From Rhodospirillaceae bacterium (GTDB lineage Bacteria > Pseudomonadota > Alphaproteobacteria > MPNO01 > UBA2964), in contig PATI01000009.1 in assembly GCA_002712335.1 (NCBI GenBank), forward strand, positions 1 through 15,732: a DNA stretch of 15,732 nt. Reading direction: 5' to 3'. The notes under the pieces were generated by a model. It was not told the origin of the DNA. It was given only the letters and a program-made list of their open reading frames with translations, and ran no database searches. A program made the position numbers and the translations under genes. Positions within the stretch are counted from its first letter, which is position 1; every line of letters starts with the position of its first letter. Below are positions 1-6,882 of this stretch, piece after piece.

Positions 1-154
1 TAAACCATGCCCGAACCGATTTTTCAGAGGGGGAACGACGTCTTTTGCGGCGAACTACAGTAGTAGGTGTTGACCCTCTTCCAGCCAGTTTATCAAATGT
101 GCTGAGCTAATTTTTACTGGTTATCAAGGTCAGTTTTTTTATCTAATATTGCAA
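1..154. other. Non-coding tail at the left edge
   Basis: No gene is supported here. The stretch lies downstream of the minus-strand binding-protein gene that ends at 155. The bases at 115-133 (ACTGG ... TCAGT, followed by seven T) could form a 5-bp hairpin, too weak to call a terminator with confidence. On the minus strand a short arginine-rich frame (about 33 codons from about 105 to the edge) stays open but has no ATG, GTG or TTG start. It could be the start of a downstream gene with an unusual start codon, or simply chance. Confidence 0.4.
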
Positions 155-886
155 CTATGACGTTCCAACTGATAGACGGCCGGTTACGCCATGTTTATCT
201 ATTAGCTGCTGAATTAAACCACTACTTCTAGCTTTTTCAACAAACTGATTAATAAATTTAGCCGCCTGCGATTTACCCTTTTCAACACCTATAGCCTGTT
301 GCACGGAGGTAAATTTTCCGTCGACAACCCTCGTTCCTGAAATATTTTTCGCCTCGGCTGTTAATGCGGGACGCAGTCCGGCGAGGGCTTCCAATCCGTC
401 ATTTTTAAAAATTGATACTGCGGCAGGCACGCCTTTTGCCCGAACCAGAGTAGCATTCTTTAAATGGCGGGAAAGGTATAAATCATAAGCGCTACGACTT
501 GAGACGGCTATCCTTACATGTTTCTGGTCAATATCGGCAGCATTCAAAAAAGGCGATTCATCAGTAACCATATAAGTAGCATCAATTTCAACATAGGATT
601 TGGAAAAATCAATAATCTTCGCACGTTCTGGTTCATCACCAATCATACCGATATCCCAGTAATTCTTTCCCGTCATATCAGCCAACTCCCCTGGGGAAGA
701 AAATTTTATTAATGAAATATCTACACTTAACCGTTTGGCAAGTTCCCGAGCTAAATCGGGAGCTACACCGTCCGGGTTTCCTGTGGATGTTGTACCGCTA
801 ACGAGCAGTTTATTTGCCATATTGAGACCAACTCGTAATATACCGTCAGGAGTTAGCTGGTCTCTGATATGCCTATTAATTTTCAT
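155..886 (-). CDS. Family 3 solute-binding-like protein without signal peptide
   Basis: The 243-residue product resembles the bacterial extracellular solute-binding protein family 3 fold (amino-acid-type periplasmic binding proteins). It has the opening strand GILRVGLN (about 15-22), the first-lobe segment GVAPDLARELAKRLSV, the WDIGMIGDEPERA stretch before the hinge, and the second-lobe RIAVSSRSAYDLYLSR segment. It begins MKINRHIRDQLTPDG with no hydrophobic stretch, so no Sec signal or lipobox is visible and it is probably cytoplasmic as written. It starts 6 nt after the stop of the hydrolase gene and is probably cotranscribed with it. The upstream sequence is AT-rich with no clear Shine-Dalgarno, so it may depend on translational coupling. 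No permease or ATPase gene is seen. Similar signal-less proteins are, to my knowledge, common in alphaproteobacteria, but I know of no settled function; the ligand is unknown. Confidence 0.85.
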   Translation of the reverse strand: MKINRHIRDQLTPDGILRVGLNMANKLLVSGTTSTGNPDGVAPDLARELAKRLSVDISLIKFSSPGELADMTGKNYWDIGMIGDEPERAKIIDFSKSYVEIDATYMVTDESPFLNAADIDQKHVRIAVSSRSAYDLYLSRHLKNATLVRAKGVPAAVSIFKNDGLEALAGLRPALTAEAKNISGTRVVDGKFTSVQQAIGVEKGKSQAAKFINQFVEKARSSGLIQQLIDKHGVTGRLSVGTS

Positions 887-892
887 AAAAAT

Positions 893-1762
893 TTAAACCA
901 ATACTGGAAAAAAGCTGTCCATCCAGCTTTTGACGATTTCACGCACACGAGTATTGTCTTCCGCAAACATAAAATGGTCAGTCTCCGCAAAGAGGTGCAA
1001 ATCACAAGGTTGTCCAGCCTTTTGAAAAAGGCCTACTGACTGCTCGGTCGGTGTAACGGAATCATCCGACGAATGTAAAAGCAATAGTGGGCGCGGTGAG
1101 ATATTCGCGACAACGTCTTCTGCACAAAAGTTATACATGCTTTGGGGTACCTCTGCAGGAAATTTGGTAACAGATTGCTGGGCTAAATTGTTACGAAGAT
1201 GCTCAGGAATCGGAACAATATCATAACGATCGACCATCATTGATTCTCCGGTTTTTTCTCTGTGCCGTCGCCCTTGTTCCAGCATATCGGTAAACTTGAG
1301 CCATCCCTCCTTTGATGGATGTTGACCACGAAATTTCCTTTCGCCATGTCCCCAACCACCCGATGAAATCACACATGCAAAACGATCGTCAATTCCACCT
1401 GTGTAAATCGCTACGGCAGCACCAAAGGAGGAACCCAAAACACCAACGCGGCTGCTATCCACTTCTGAACGTCCTTGAAGATAATCCATTGCCGCTTGGG
1501 TATCCTCCACTTGTTCTTGACAAATAACACGGCCAAATTCCCCGTCGCTCTCACCACACCCTCGCATATCGAAGCGAAATGCAGCGTAACCCCAATCGTT
1601 TAGCATTTTGCACGGTCCCATGACATTATTACTGCTGCTGTTGCTGCCGAAGCCATGTAAAACAATAATGCACGGTAATTTTTTTCCCCCACAACCTTCC
1701 GGGGTGTGCAGTGTACCGGAAAGAGTAAGTTTCCCTGAGGAGAATTTAATTTTGTCTTCCAT
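893..1762 (-). CDS. Alpha/beta hydrolase (dienelactone hydrolase/esterase-like)
   Basis: A serine hydrolase of the alpha/beta fold, 289 residues from the chosen start. The oxyanion segment LHGFGS is at about 35-40. The nucleophile elbow GSSFG is at 110-114 (Ser112). A probable catalytic Asp lies in HSSDDSV (about 234) and the His in ETDHFMF (His263). The MRGCGESDGEFG segment is typical of BAAT/dienelactone hydrolase-like and feruloyl-esterase-like enzymes. The frame is open for 122 more codons upstream, but that part reads through the divergent oxidoreductase gene and is low-complexity shadow sequence. The ATG at 1762 is preceded by AAGGAG six bases upstream and starts the recognisable fold, so I chose it. 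The product is probably cytoplasmic and cleaves an ester, lactone or C-C bond. The substrate is unknown; a pathway role is inferred from the neighbouring oxygenases. Confidence 0.9.
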   Translation of the reverse strand: MEDKIKFSSGKLTLSGTLHTPEGCGGKKLPCIIVLHGFGSNSSSNNVMGPCKMLNDWGYAAFRFDMRGCGESDGEFGRVICQEQVEDTQAAMDYLQGRSEVDSSRVGVLGSSFGAAVAIYTGGIDDRFACVISSGGWGHGERKFRGQHPSKEGWLKFTDMLEQGRRHREKTGESMMVDRYDIVPIPEHLRNNLAQQSVTKFPAEVPQSMYNFCAEDVVANISPRPLLLLHSSDDSVTPTEQSVGLFQKAGQPCDLHLFAETDHFMFAEDNTRVREIVKSWMDSFFPVLV

Positions 1763-1790
1763 GATGGTCTCCTTAATTTTTCTCATAAAG

Positions 1791-1820
1791 TTTATAAGGG
1801 CCCAAAGGGCAGATGCGCAA
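1791..1820 (-). promoter_or_regulatory. Possible promoter of the hydrolase operon
   Basis: On the minus strand TTGCGC (1815-1820) is followed after 18 nt by TATAAA (1791-1796), or after 17 nt by TTATAA. This would start transcription about 10 nt before the AAGGAG ribosome site of the hydrolase. The spacer holds a perfect 11-base palindrome, GCCC-A-A-A-GGGC (1800-1810), a possible operator. The -35 matches consensus at only three positions, so this is a weak call. Confidence 0.3.
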
Positions 1821-1883
1821 GGTAAGGTGGACGAATTAACTTCACCTCGCCAGAATACGAAGGCGCAATAAACGGAGTAAATA

Positions 1884-2927
1884 ATGGCAAAAGGCATAAG
1901 GATAACCCGAGAGGTGGCAATAGAACTGTTAGTTGGAATTTTTGAGGCCCGAGATTTGCCGCCTGATGAGGCTTTACTGGTCGCGGAAGGCTTGGTTTGG
2001 GCTGATCTTAATGGAATTGAATCGCACGGTCTGGTCCGAATACCACAATATATGCTTCGTATTGACAAAGGAGTCGTAAACACAAGGCCCCAACTTAAAA
2101 TAATTAAGGAAACCGACGCCGCTGTCATAATTGATGGAGATCACGGGCATGGACAAATCGCACTTAATTTTGCCATTGAAAAAGCGCTTCAGAAGGCCAA
2201 GAAGGTCAGTATTGGTTGGGTGATTGTTGGTGATACAACACACACGGGGGCTGTTGGGATGTACACTAGGGAGGTTGCAAAGAGAGGAATGGCAGCATTG
2301 TACATGGGCGCAAGCCAACCCAATATGGCCTATTACGGGGCAAAGGCAGGGGGTGTTTCGACAAGCCCTATTGCAATGGCGGTGCCGCGAGGGAACGGAA
2401 AAATATTGTCCTTGGATTTATCGACGGCAATAGCAGGAGTAGGTAAGTTATTACAGCACAAGGTCAATGATGAGCCCCTAGGTGAAGGATGGGCGCTCGA
2501 CAGCGAAGGTAATGCAACAATTGACCCGCATAAGGCTAGTTTACCTACCCCCCTTGGTGGCCCAAAGGGATCAGGTTTGTCTTTGATGTTTGAATGCATG
2601 ACTAGCTTGATCGCCGGTCGTGCTATCTTGGAGCCTTGGATCAAAGGAGAAAACCAACGCCATCATCAAAGTGCTTTGCTCGCTGCGATTGACATAGCCC
2701 AATTTATTGATTTACAGGAATATTGTATTGAGGTGGAGGCGCTTTCTAAAATAATAAAAACTTTACCGAAGGCAGATTATGTTGAGGAAATTTTGATGCC
2801 TGGTGAGAAAAGTGATGCAATTTATAGAGAACGGCTGAAAAACGGTTACCTTGTGCCACTAAAAGTATGGAACAAAGTTGTTGAAACGGCCAAGAAATAT
2901 AATGTACCAATTCCGGATGTTTGTTAA
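1884..2927 (+). CDS. Ldh_2-family NAD(P)-dependent oxidoreductase
   Basis: The 347-residue product belongs to the malate/L-lactate dehydrogenase type 2 family (PF02615; includes ureidoglycolate, 2,3-diketogulonate and delta-1-piperideine-2-carboxylate reductases). Members interconvert 2-hydroxy (or 2-amino/imino) acids and 2-oxo acids with NAD(P). Diagnostic features are NGIESHGLVRIPQY (about 43-56, family His48), DGDHGHGQ (84-91), the THTGAVGMY segment (His120), TSPIAMAVP (160-168) and the glycine-rich GGPKGSGLSLMFE (225-237). Length is normal for the family. The start has GGAG 6 nt upstream (1874-1877). It diverges from the hydrolase gene and converges on the flavin monooxygenase, the stop codons abutting with no base between them (TAA then CTA). 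The substrate cannot be told from sequence; a 2-hydroxy acid from a catabolic pathway is likely. Confidence 0.92.
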   Translation: MAKGIRITREVAIELLVGIFEARDLPPDEALLVAEGLVWADLNGIESHGLVRIPQYMLRIDKGVVNTRPQLKIIKETDAAVIIDGDHGHGQIALNFAIEKALQKAKKVSIGWVIVGDTTHTGAVGMYTREVAKRGMAALYMGASQPNMAYYGAKAGGVSTSPIAMAVPRGNGKILSLDLSTAIAGVGKLLQHKVNDEPLGEGWALDSEGNATIDPHKASLPTPLGGPKGSGLSLMFECMTSLIAGRAILEPWIKGENQRHHQSALLAAIDIAQFIDLQEYCIEVEALSKIIKTLPKADYVEEILMPGEKSDAIYRERLKNGYLVPLKVWNKVVETAKKYNVPIPDVC

Positions 2928-4151
2928 CTAGGCAATAGCGTCCGCAGCTTTGACACTATCAATCAATTGGGCGCGTCTCATGTAAGCCTTGGCTCTAATC
3001 GGGTCCTCGCTCATCGCTCGCATTTCATCGAGCCTTAATTTTCGTTTTTTAGGATCTCGTTCTTCTAATTGTTTTTTATTTGCTATTGTTTGCGCTTGGG
3101 TAAAGTCTGTTGAAGCTTTATGACGTTGCCTTGTGTAAAGGTCGAGCGCTTCCATTCCAAGTTCGCCCTTCCATACCGGTCCAAGTTTGCCCGCAAGGTT
3201 AACCGCGTCATGTATCCCGCCGTTCAACCCCATTCCACCGATGGGATTGTTGACATGAGCAGAATCTCCGGCCAGCAGTATACGTCCGCTGTTGAAAGTA
3301 CTGGCAACACATTGGCTGACTGTATAAACGTTAGCGTAGGCTATTTCATAGTCTTCATTTCTTGGAAAAAAACGTTTTAGACGGTTTTGCATAGCATCCG
3401 AGTCCTTAGCTTCATCTTCAGATTCTCCTACTCGCATGGGAACTACGAAACGCCATATGTCGGGTTTATCCGGCTCCCCTTTGACACGGAAAAGATTACA
3501 CCATTCCTCCGGATGAGAAAAATAATTGCGTATAGCAATTCGGTTATCAAATGCGGTGAGATCGAAATAGGTACCTATTTTGATGAACTTTTCTGGATAT
3601 GTGAAACCTTCGAAAGCAATGTTGGCGGCCTTTCGGACAGTTGAACGGCCTCCATCACAACCGATCAAAAAAGAACCCCGCATCTTCTCTATTGAGCCAT
3701 CGGCATTTTTAATCTCTACCATGACATGATCGTCATATTGAAAAAAGTCGGTCACGGTACGAGCGAAGTGAACATTGAAATCTGCGTTATTGCCAAATAA
3801 CTCTATAACTTTTCTAACGAGTTTGTATTGCTCATATTGAACTACAAATGGGAAAGGCACTTCGTCAGCCAGCAAACCTAGGTCAAACTCGGCGATTACG
3901 TCATGATTTACTCGGTCATGGAATCGGTATACCGGCGATTTTAGGCCTTCGTTTATCATGTGTTTTGCGAGCCCAAGGTTATCCAACATTTCTACGGTTG
4001 GCGGATGGTGAGAAGCCGCTCTTTGGTCTACAAATGGTTCGGTGAGTTTTTCTAATGCTATAAAGGGTACACCCTGACGCAACAAAGCCACTGCCAAAAC
4101 CATCGCTACTGGTCCGGCTCCTGAAATGATAATCGGGTCTTTTTTAGCCAT
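2928..4151 (-). CDS. FAD-dependent monooxygenase, group A (MhpA/UbiH-like)
   Basis: A single-component flavoprotein hydroxylase of the PF01494 family, 407 residues. It carries the N-terminal dinucleotide-binding motif GAGPVA (11-16), whose last Gly is replaced by Ala. The DG motif GCDGGRS is at 164-170 (FAD and NADPH contact). The second FAD motif is LLAGDSAHVNNPIGGMGLNGG (292-312). Such enzymes use NAD(P)H and O2 to hydroxylate an activated aromatic ring, and 3-(3-hydroxyphenyl)propionate hydroxylase is a relative. It stops soon after the FAD domain, so it lacks the C-terminal thioredoxin-like extension of phenol hydroxylases. The C-terminal tail is basic and helical. The start codon follows an AGGAAAGG stretch about 12 nt upstream, rather distant. 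It is divergent from the family 5 binding protein, with candidate operator sequence between them. Substrate unknown; an aromatic acid or phenol is likely. Confidence 0.9.
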   Translation of the reverse strand: MAKKDPIIISGAGPVAMVLAVALLRQGVPFIALEKLTEPFVDQRAASHHPPTVEMLDNLGLAKHMINEGLKSPVYRFHDRVNHDVIAEFDLGLLADEVPFPFVVQYEQYKLVRKVIELFGNNADFNVHFARTVTDFFQYDDHVMVEIKNADGSIEKMRGSFLIGCDGGRSTVRKAANIAFEGFTYPEKFIKIGTYFDLTAFDNRIAIRNYFSHPEEWCNLFRVKGEPDKPDIWRFVVPMRVGESEDEAKDSDAMQNRLKRFFPRNEDYEIAYANVYTVSQCVASTFNSGRILLAGDSAHVNNPIGGMGLNGGIHDAVNLAGKLGPVWKGELGMEALDLYTRQRHKASTDFTQAQTIANKKQLEERDPKKRKLRLDEMRAMSEDPIRAKAYMRRAQLIDSVKAADAIA

Positions 4152-4220
4152 TTAGAATGATAACCTTTCCTTCCCTCAGTATCAGTCACCGTTTGTTGTT
4201 TGGTCAAGAAGTTGCTGCTA

Positions 4221-4275
4221 CATGGGTAAAAATTCGAAATTTACGCGTGTATCCTTGTTTTTTGTGTGGTTAAAT
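4221..4275 (+). promoter_or_regulatory. Shared regulatory element with inverted repeat, upstream of family 5 binding protein
   Basis: GTAAAAATT (4226-4234) is followed after 10 nt by GCGTGT (4245-4250) and, 19 nt later, by a -10-like TTAAAT (4270-4275). The same layout with 9 and 19 nt occurs upstream of the catabolic operon at 5964-6012. Here the element also lies in an imperfect inverted repeat: CATGGGTAAA (4221-4230) against TTTACGCGTG (4240-4249), 8 of 10 pairs around a 9-nt spacer. It sits in the 180-nt region between the divergent flavin monooxygenase and the binding protein, so one regulator could act on both. Function is inferred from sequence alone. Confidence 0.45.
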
Positions 4276-4295
4276 CAAGGAGCATGTCTTCGATA

Positions 4296-4319
4296 AGTTA
4301 TTAATGAAGATAAATAACT
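4296..4319 (+). promoter_or_regulatory. Inverted repeat just before the ribosome site of the binding-protein gene
   Basis: AGTTATT (4296-4302) and AATAACT (4313-4319) are perfect 7-base arms around a 10-nt spacer. The repeat ends directly before the GGGAGG ribosome site at about 4321. In RNA it could form a small AT-rich hairpin in the leader, and in DNA it could be a protein site. The arms are AT-only apart from one G/C pair, so chance is a real alternative. Confidence 0.3.
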
Positions 4320-4331
4320 AGGGAGGAAATA

Positions 4332-5861
4332 ATGATAGATTTTCGTTTATTGAGGCGGATTGTCACCTTTGCAGGTGCGGTTTTTATAATAGCAGGGTTG
4401 ACGGTTCCCGCTGAGGCTAGAAAGAAAACACGGGTCACCGTAGGTGTTACGGAAACTGTAGGTGCTTATAATCCTCACTCAGACAGCGTTGCTTTAATGT
4501 ATGCGGTCTGGTGTCAGGTTTATGGTTGTCTGGGCTCGTGGGATTTTACCAAAGCAAAAGATGTTGGGGTGTTGGCTGAAAGCTGGGCTATCCCAGATCC
4601 TAATACTTGGATTTTCAAGCTTCGGAAGGGAATTAAGCGTCATGACGGCAAAGCAGAATTGACTGCGGCTGATGTCATTCATTCTATAAAACGTATTGGA
4701 ACTGATAAACGCAGCAGTCAGAGGCAGAATGTAAAAAAGATAAAATCTGCAACAGCTCTGGATAAATACACTGTAAAAATTGTTACAAAAAAACCTACGG
4801 CCCCTTTACTCGGATATGTATTTGATCGTGTGATGATTACAAGTAAGGATCTGTATGAAAAACATGGGGCGCGTACAGCAGACAGAAAGTACCACTATGG
4901 GTATGGGCCTTATATGTTGAAGCGTTTGCGAACAGGTGAGTCAGTCGTTATTGAAAAGAACCCACACTGGCCGGGCGTAAAAAGTGAGTGGCCGGATGAA
5001 GTAATTTTCCGGATTATGCGTGAGCCTGAGCAAAGGGTCACCGCTTTATTAAATGGGGAGATACAAATAGCACAATTTGTTCCGCCCCATCTTCTTAGTA
5101 AAGTCCGTAAATCAAAGAATGCCAGGATAGAGGAGATGGGTTCTGTAGAATTAATGATGTTATTAATGAATCCAGCGTTCAAACCATGGGATAATGAACT
5201 GCTTAGAAAGGCTGTCGCATATGCAATTGATAGAGAGTCCATTATCAAGAATGTATTGAAGGGTGAGGCCATCAAACTCACAGGGCCGATAGGACCTCTG
5301 CAGTTTGGATATAGTAAGAATGTTAAACCCACCTACGAATATAATCCGGCGAAAGCTCGTGAACTTGTAAAGAAAGCTGGCTACCCCAATGGTATAGACG
5401 TTGAACTTTACACCCCTGTTGGTCGTTATGTTAATGATAAACAGGTTACCCAAGCAATGATTCCGATGCTCAAGGCAGTAGGGATCAGGGCTAAGCTTAA
5501 AACCCCCGAGTGGTCAACACTATGGTCTAATGTTCGGAAGGGTAAGGTGCCATTCTTTTACATGGGGCGCGGTGGAATGGTGGACCCATCAGCAGCGTTG
5601 TCTCAATACTTCGAGACAGGAATTGCGCCGCGTATCAAGTTCTCTAGCAAGAAGGTAGATGGTTTGTTGCAGAAAGAACGTGAAACATTTGACCTGGCTA
5701 AGAGGAAGAAATACATGAATCAGGCGATCAACGCTCTTATGGAAGAAGTTCCTGCTCATTTCTTGTGGCACCAGAAAATTCATTATGGTGTTGCTAATGG
5801 TGTGAATATAGCAATTCGCCCTGATAAACGTATCCATGGATATGAGATGACTGTTGAGTAG
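4332..5861 (+). CDS. ABC transporter substrate-binding protein, family 5
   Basis: A periplasmic solute-binding protein of the peptide/nickel/opine type (SBP_bac_5, PF00496), 509 residues, normal length. The N-terminus is a Sec signal: MIDFRLLRR, a hydrophobic core (about 11-25) and a probable cleavage site AEA/R after residue 29. Family signatures include GVLAESWAIPDPNTWIFKLRKG, ADVIHSIKRI, HYGYGPYMLKR (the usual GTGPY is changed to GYGPY), LRKAVAYAIDRE and the C-terminal ALMEEVPAHFLWH. A good ribosome site (GGGAGG) lies 7 nt before the ATG. The gene is monocistronic: it ends at an intrinsic terminator at 5887-5919. No cognate permease or ATPase gene is in the window. The shared upstream element suggests coordinated expression with the operon at 6057. 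The ligand could be a peptide, opine or aromatic or other organic acid; sequence does not decide. Confidence 0.95.
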   Translation: MIDFRLLRRIVTFAGAVFIIAGLTVPAEARKKTRVTVGVTETVGAYNPHSDSVALMYAVWCQVYGCLGSWDFTKAKDVGVLAESWAIPDPNTWIFKLRKGIKRHDGKAELTAADVIHSIKRIGTDKRSSQRQNVKKIKSATALDKYTVKIVTKKPTAPLLGYVFDRVMITSKDLYEKHGARTADRKYHYGYGPYMLKRLRTGESVVIEKNPHWPGVKSEWPDEVIFRIMREPEQRVTALLNGEIQIAQFVPPHLLSKVRKSKNARIEEMGSVELMMLLMNPAFKPWDNELLRKAVAYAIDRESIIKNVLKGEAIKLTGPIGPLQFGYSKNVKPTYEYNPAKARELVKKAGYPNGIDVELYTPVGRYVNDKQVTQAMIPMLKAVGIRAKLKTPEWSTLWSNVRKGKVPFFYMGRGGMVDPSAALSQYFETGIAPRIKFSSKKVDGLLQKERETFDLAKRKKYMNQAINALMEEVPAHFLWHQKIHYGVANGVNIAIRPDKRIHGYEMTVE

Positions 5862-5886
5862 CTTTTGTCTTCTATATGCATAGCTT

Positions 5887-5919
5887 AAAACCCCGTTCAG
5901 TATTCTGAACGGGGTTTTT
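5887..5919 (+). terminator. Intrinsic terminator after the family 5 binding protein
   Basis: A perfect inverted repeat with arms AAAACCCCGTTCAG (5887-5900) and CTGAACGGGGTTTT (5905-5918) and a TATT loop, running into TTTTT. The GC-rich 10-bp core followed by the U tract is a textbook rho-independent terminator, 25 nt after the stop codon. The A run on the other side means it could act in both directions. Confidence 0.93.
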
Positions 5920-5958
5920 CTATATCAAAAAGAGTGGCGATGAGGTTAAAGACATCAG

Positions 5959-6012
5959 AGCGTGTAAAAATTTAAATACAAGCGTGTGAATATTTTTCAT
6001 TCCGCTTAAAAT
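5959..6012 (+). promoter_or_regulatory. Regulatory element and likely promoter of the seven-gene operon
   Basis: Two direct repeats, 5959-5973 (AGCGTGTAAAAATTT) and 5981-5995 (AGCGTGTGAATATTT), match at 13 of 15 bases and are 22 nt apart, about two helical turns. Within them GTAAAAATT (5964-5972), N9, GCGTGT (5982-5987), N19, TAAAAT (6007-6012) reproduces the layout found upstream of the family 5 binding protein. TAAAAT is a plausible -10, and GCGTGT lies where an activator or -35 would sit. A third partial copy, AGCGTTTAA, starts at 6018. The operon start codon is 45 nt beyond the -10. No regulator gene is present in the window to pair with it. Confidence 0.5.
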
Positions 6013-6056
6013 AGGCTAGCGTTTAACAGCGCAGGATACTACTGGAGGACTAACAT

Positions 6057-6857
6057 ATGGTAACAAGAATGGGTGAAACCTATGATGAATTGGTTGAGGT
6101 GCCAGGTGTTAGAGATAGCGTTAGTGCAGAGGAGTGGGAGATAAGAGTTAACTTGGCCGCCTGTTATCGTATGGTGTGGGAATACGGGTGGCATCACCTT
6201 AATCTCAATCACATATCCGCACGCATACCAGGAAAAGATGATCAGGTCCTCTTAAACCCATATGGTCCGATGTATAATGAGGTTACAGCAAGTAACTTAG
6301 TAAAGGTTGATCTCGACGGTAACGTGTTAGACCAAACACCATATCATATCAATAAAGCGGGTTACACGATACATAGTGCTATCCATGCGGCTCGCCCAAA
6401 TATTGCATGTGTTCTCCACACTCATACGCCAGCCGGAATAGCAGTTTCTACCCTGAAATGTGGTTTGCTTCCCCTTCATCAGGAGGCGCTAAGGTTCTAC
6501 GGCGGTATTGGATATCATGCCTATGAAGGTGTTTCCCTTGAGCTTGACGAACGAGAGAGGTTGGTCGAGAGCTTAGGTGATAAAAACGTATTAATACTTC
6601 GCAATCATGGGTTATTAACGTGCGGGCGTACAATTTCAGAGGCGTTTGTTTTGATGTATCATTTAGAACGATCTTGTGAAGCTCAAATTATGGCGGGGGC
6701 GACTACAGAAGATGACAATGTTCATATATTTCCCTCGGAGGGCGTTCGCAAAAATGCTAGAGCGCAGACTAATCTTGATGGACGGAATGCCGGCGAACTT
6801 CGATGGCCGGCCCTGATGAGATGGATGGAACGAATAGATCCCTCTTTTCGGGATTAG
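6057..6857 (+). CDS. Class II aldolase/adducin-family protein
   Basis: The 266-residue product is a metal-dependent class II aldolase-like enzyme (PF00596). The probable metal ligands are His121 and His123 (HTHTPAG) and His184 (RNHGLLTCG). The motif NLNHISARIPG (49-59) and NPYGPMYNEVTASNL (67-81) place it in the adducin-like branch. The acid that serves as general base in L-fuculose-phosphate aldolase appears replaced: the segment NKAGYTIH has Gly102 where the sugar aldolases have Glu. It is therefore probably not a sugar-phosphate aldolase. Some members of this superfamily are decarboxylases of aromatic or pyridine dicarboxylates (3,4-dihydroxyphthalate, 3-hydroxy-2-methylpyridine-4,5-dicarboxylate), an attractive alternative here. 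TGGAGG lies 8 nt upstream of the ATG. It is the first gene of a seven-gene operon. Confidence 0.9.
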   Translation: MVTRMGETYDELVEVPGVRDSVSAEEWEIRVNLAACYRMVWEYGWHHLNLNHISARIPGKDDQVLLNPYGPMYNEVTASNLVKVDLDGNVLDQTPYHINKAGYTIHSAIHAARPNIACVLHTHTPAGIAVSTLKCGLLPLHQEALRFYGGIGYHAYEGVSLELDERERLVESLGDKNVLILRNHGLLTCGRTISEAFVLMYHLERSCEAQIMAGATTEDDNVHIFPSEGVRKNARAQTNLDGRNAGELRWPALMRWMERIDPSFRD

Positions 6858-6882
6858 GTGTGTTGTTAGGAGTAGAGATAAG

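Noticed and set aside
7..63. 18-residue plus-strand frame at the left edge
   Set aside because: Too short, no ribosome site visible, no recognisable product.
1..105. Minus-strand Arg-rich open frame that might begin a permease downstream of the binding protein
   Set aside because: No ATG, GTG or TTG start in frame after the upstream stop; evidence is only a vague resemblance to a permease N-terminus. Sequence beyond the left edge would decide.
109..117. Reverse-strand copy of GTAAAAATT
   Set aside because: No GCGTGT partner at the right distance and it lies downstream of a gene; probably chance.
1763..2128. N-terminal extension of the hydrolase frame by 122 codons
   Set aside because: It lies antisense to the start of the Ldh_2 gene, has no alpha/beta-hydrolase sequence, and the internal ATG at 1762 has a good AAGGAG site.
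2925..2930. Abutting convergent stop codons (TAA/CTA) as possible gene fusion or frameshift
   Set aside because: Both proteins have complete family C-termini; it is simply compact gene packing.
4284..4304. Six-residue leader peptide frame (ATG TCT TCG ATA AGT TAT TAA) before the binding protein
   Set aside because: The AAGGAG is only 1 nt from the ATG, and no regulatory codon run or attenuator structure is seen.
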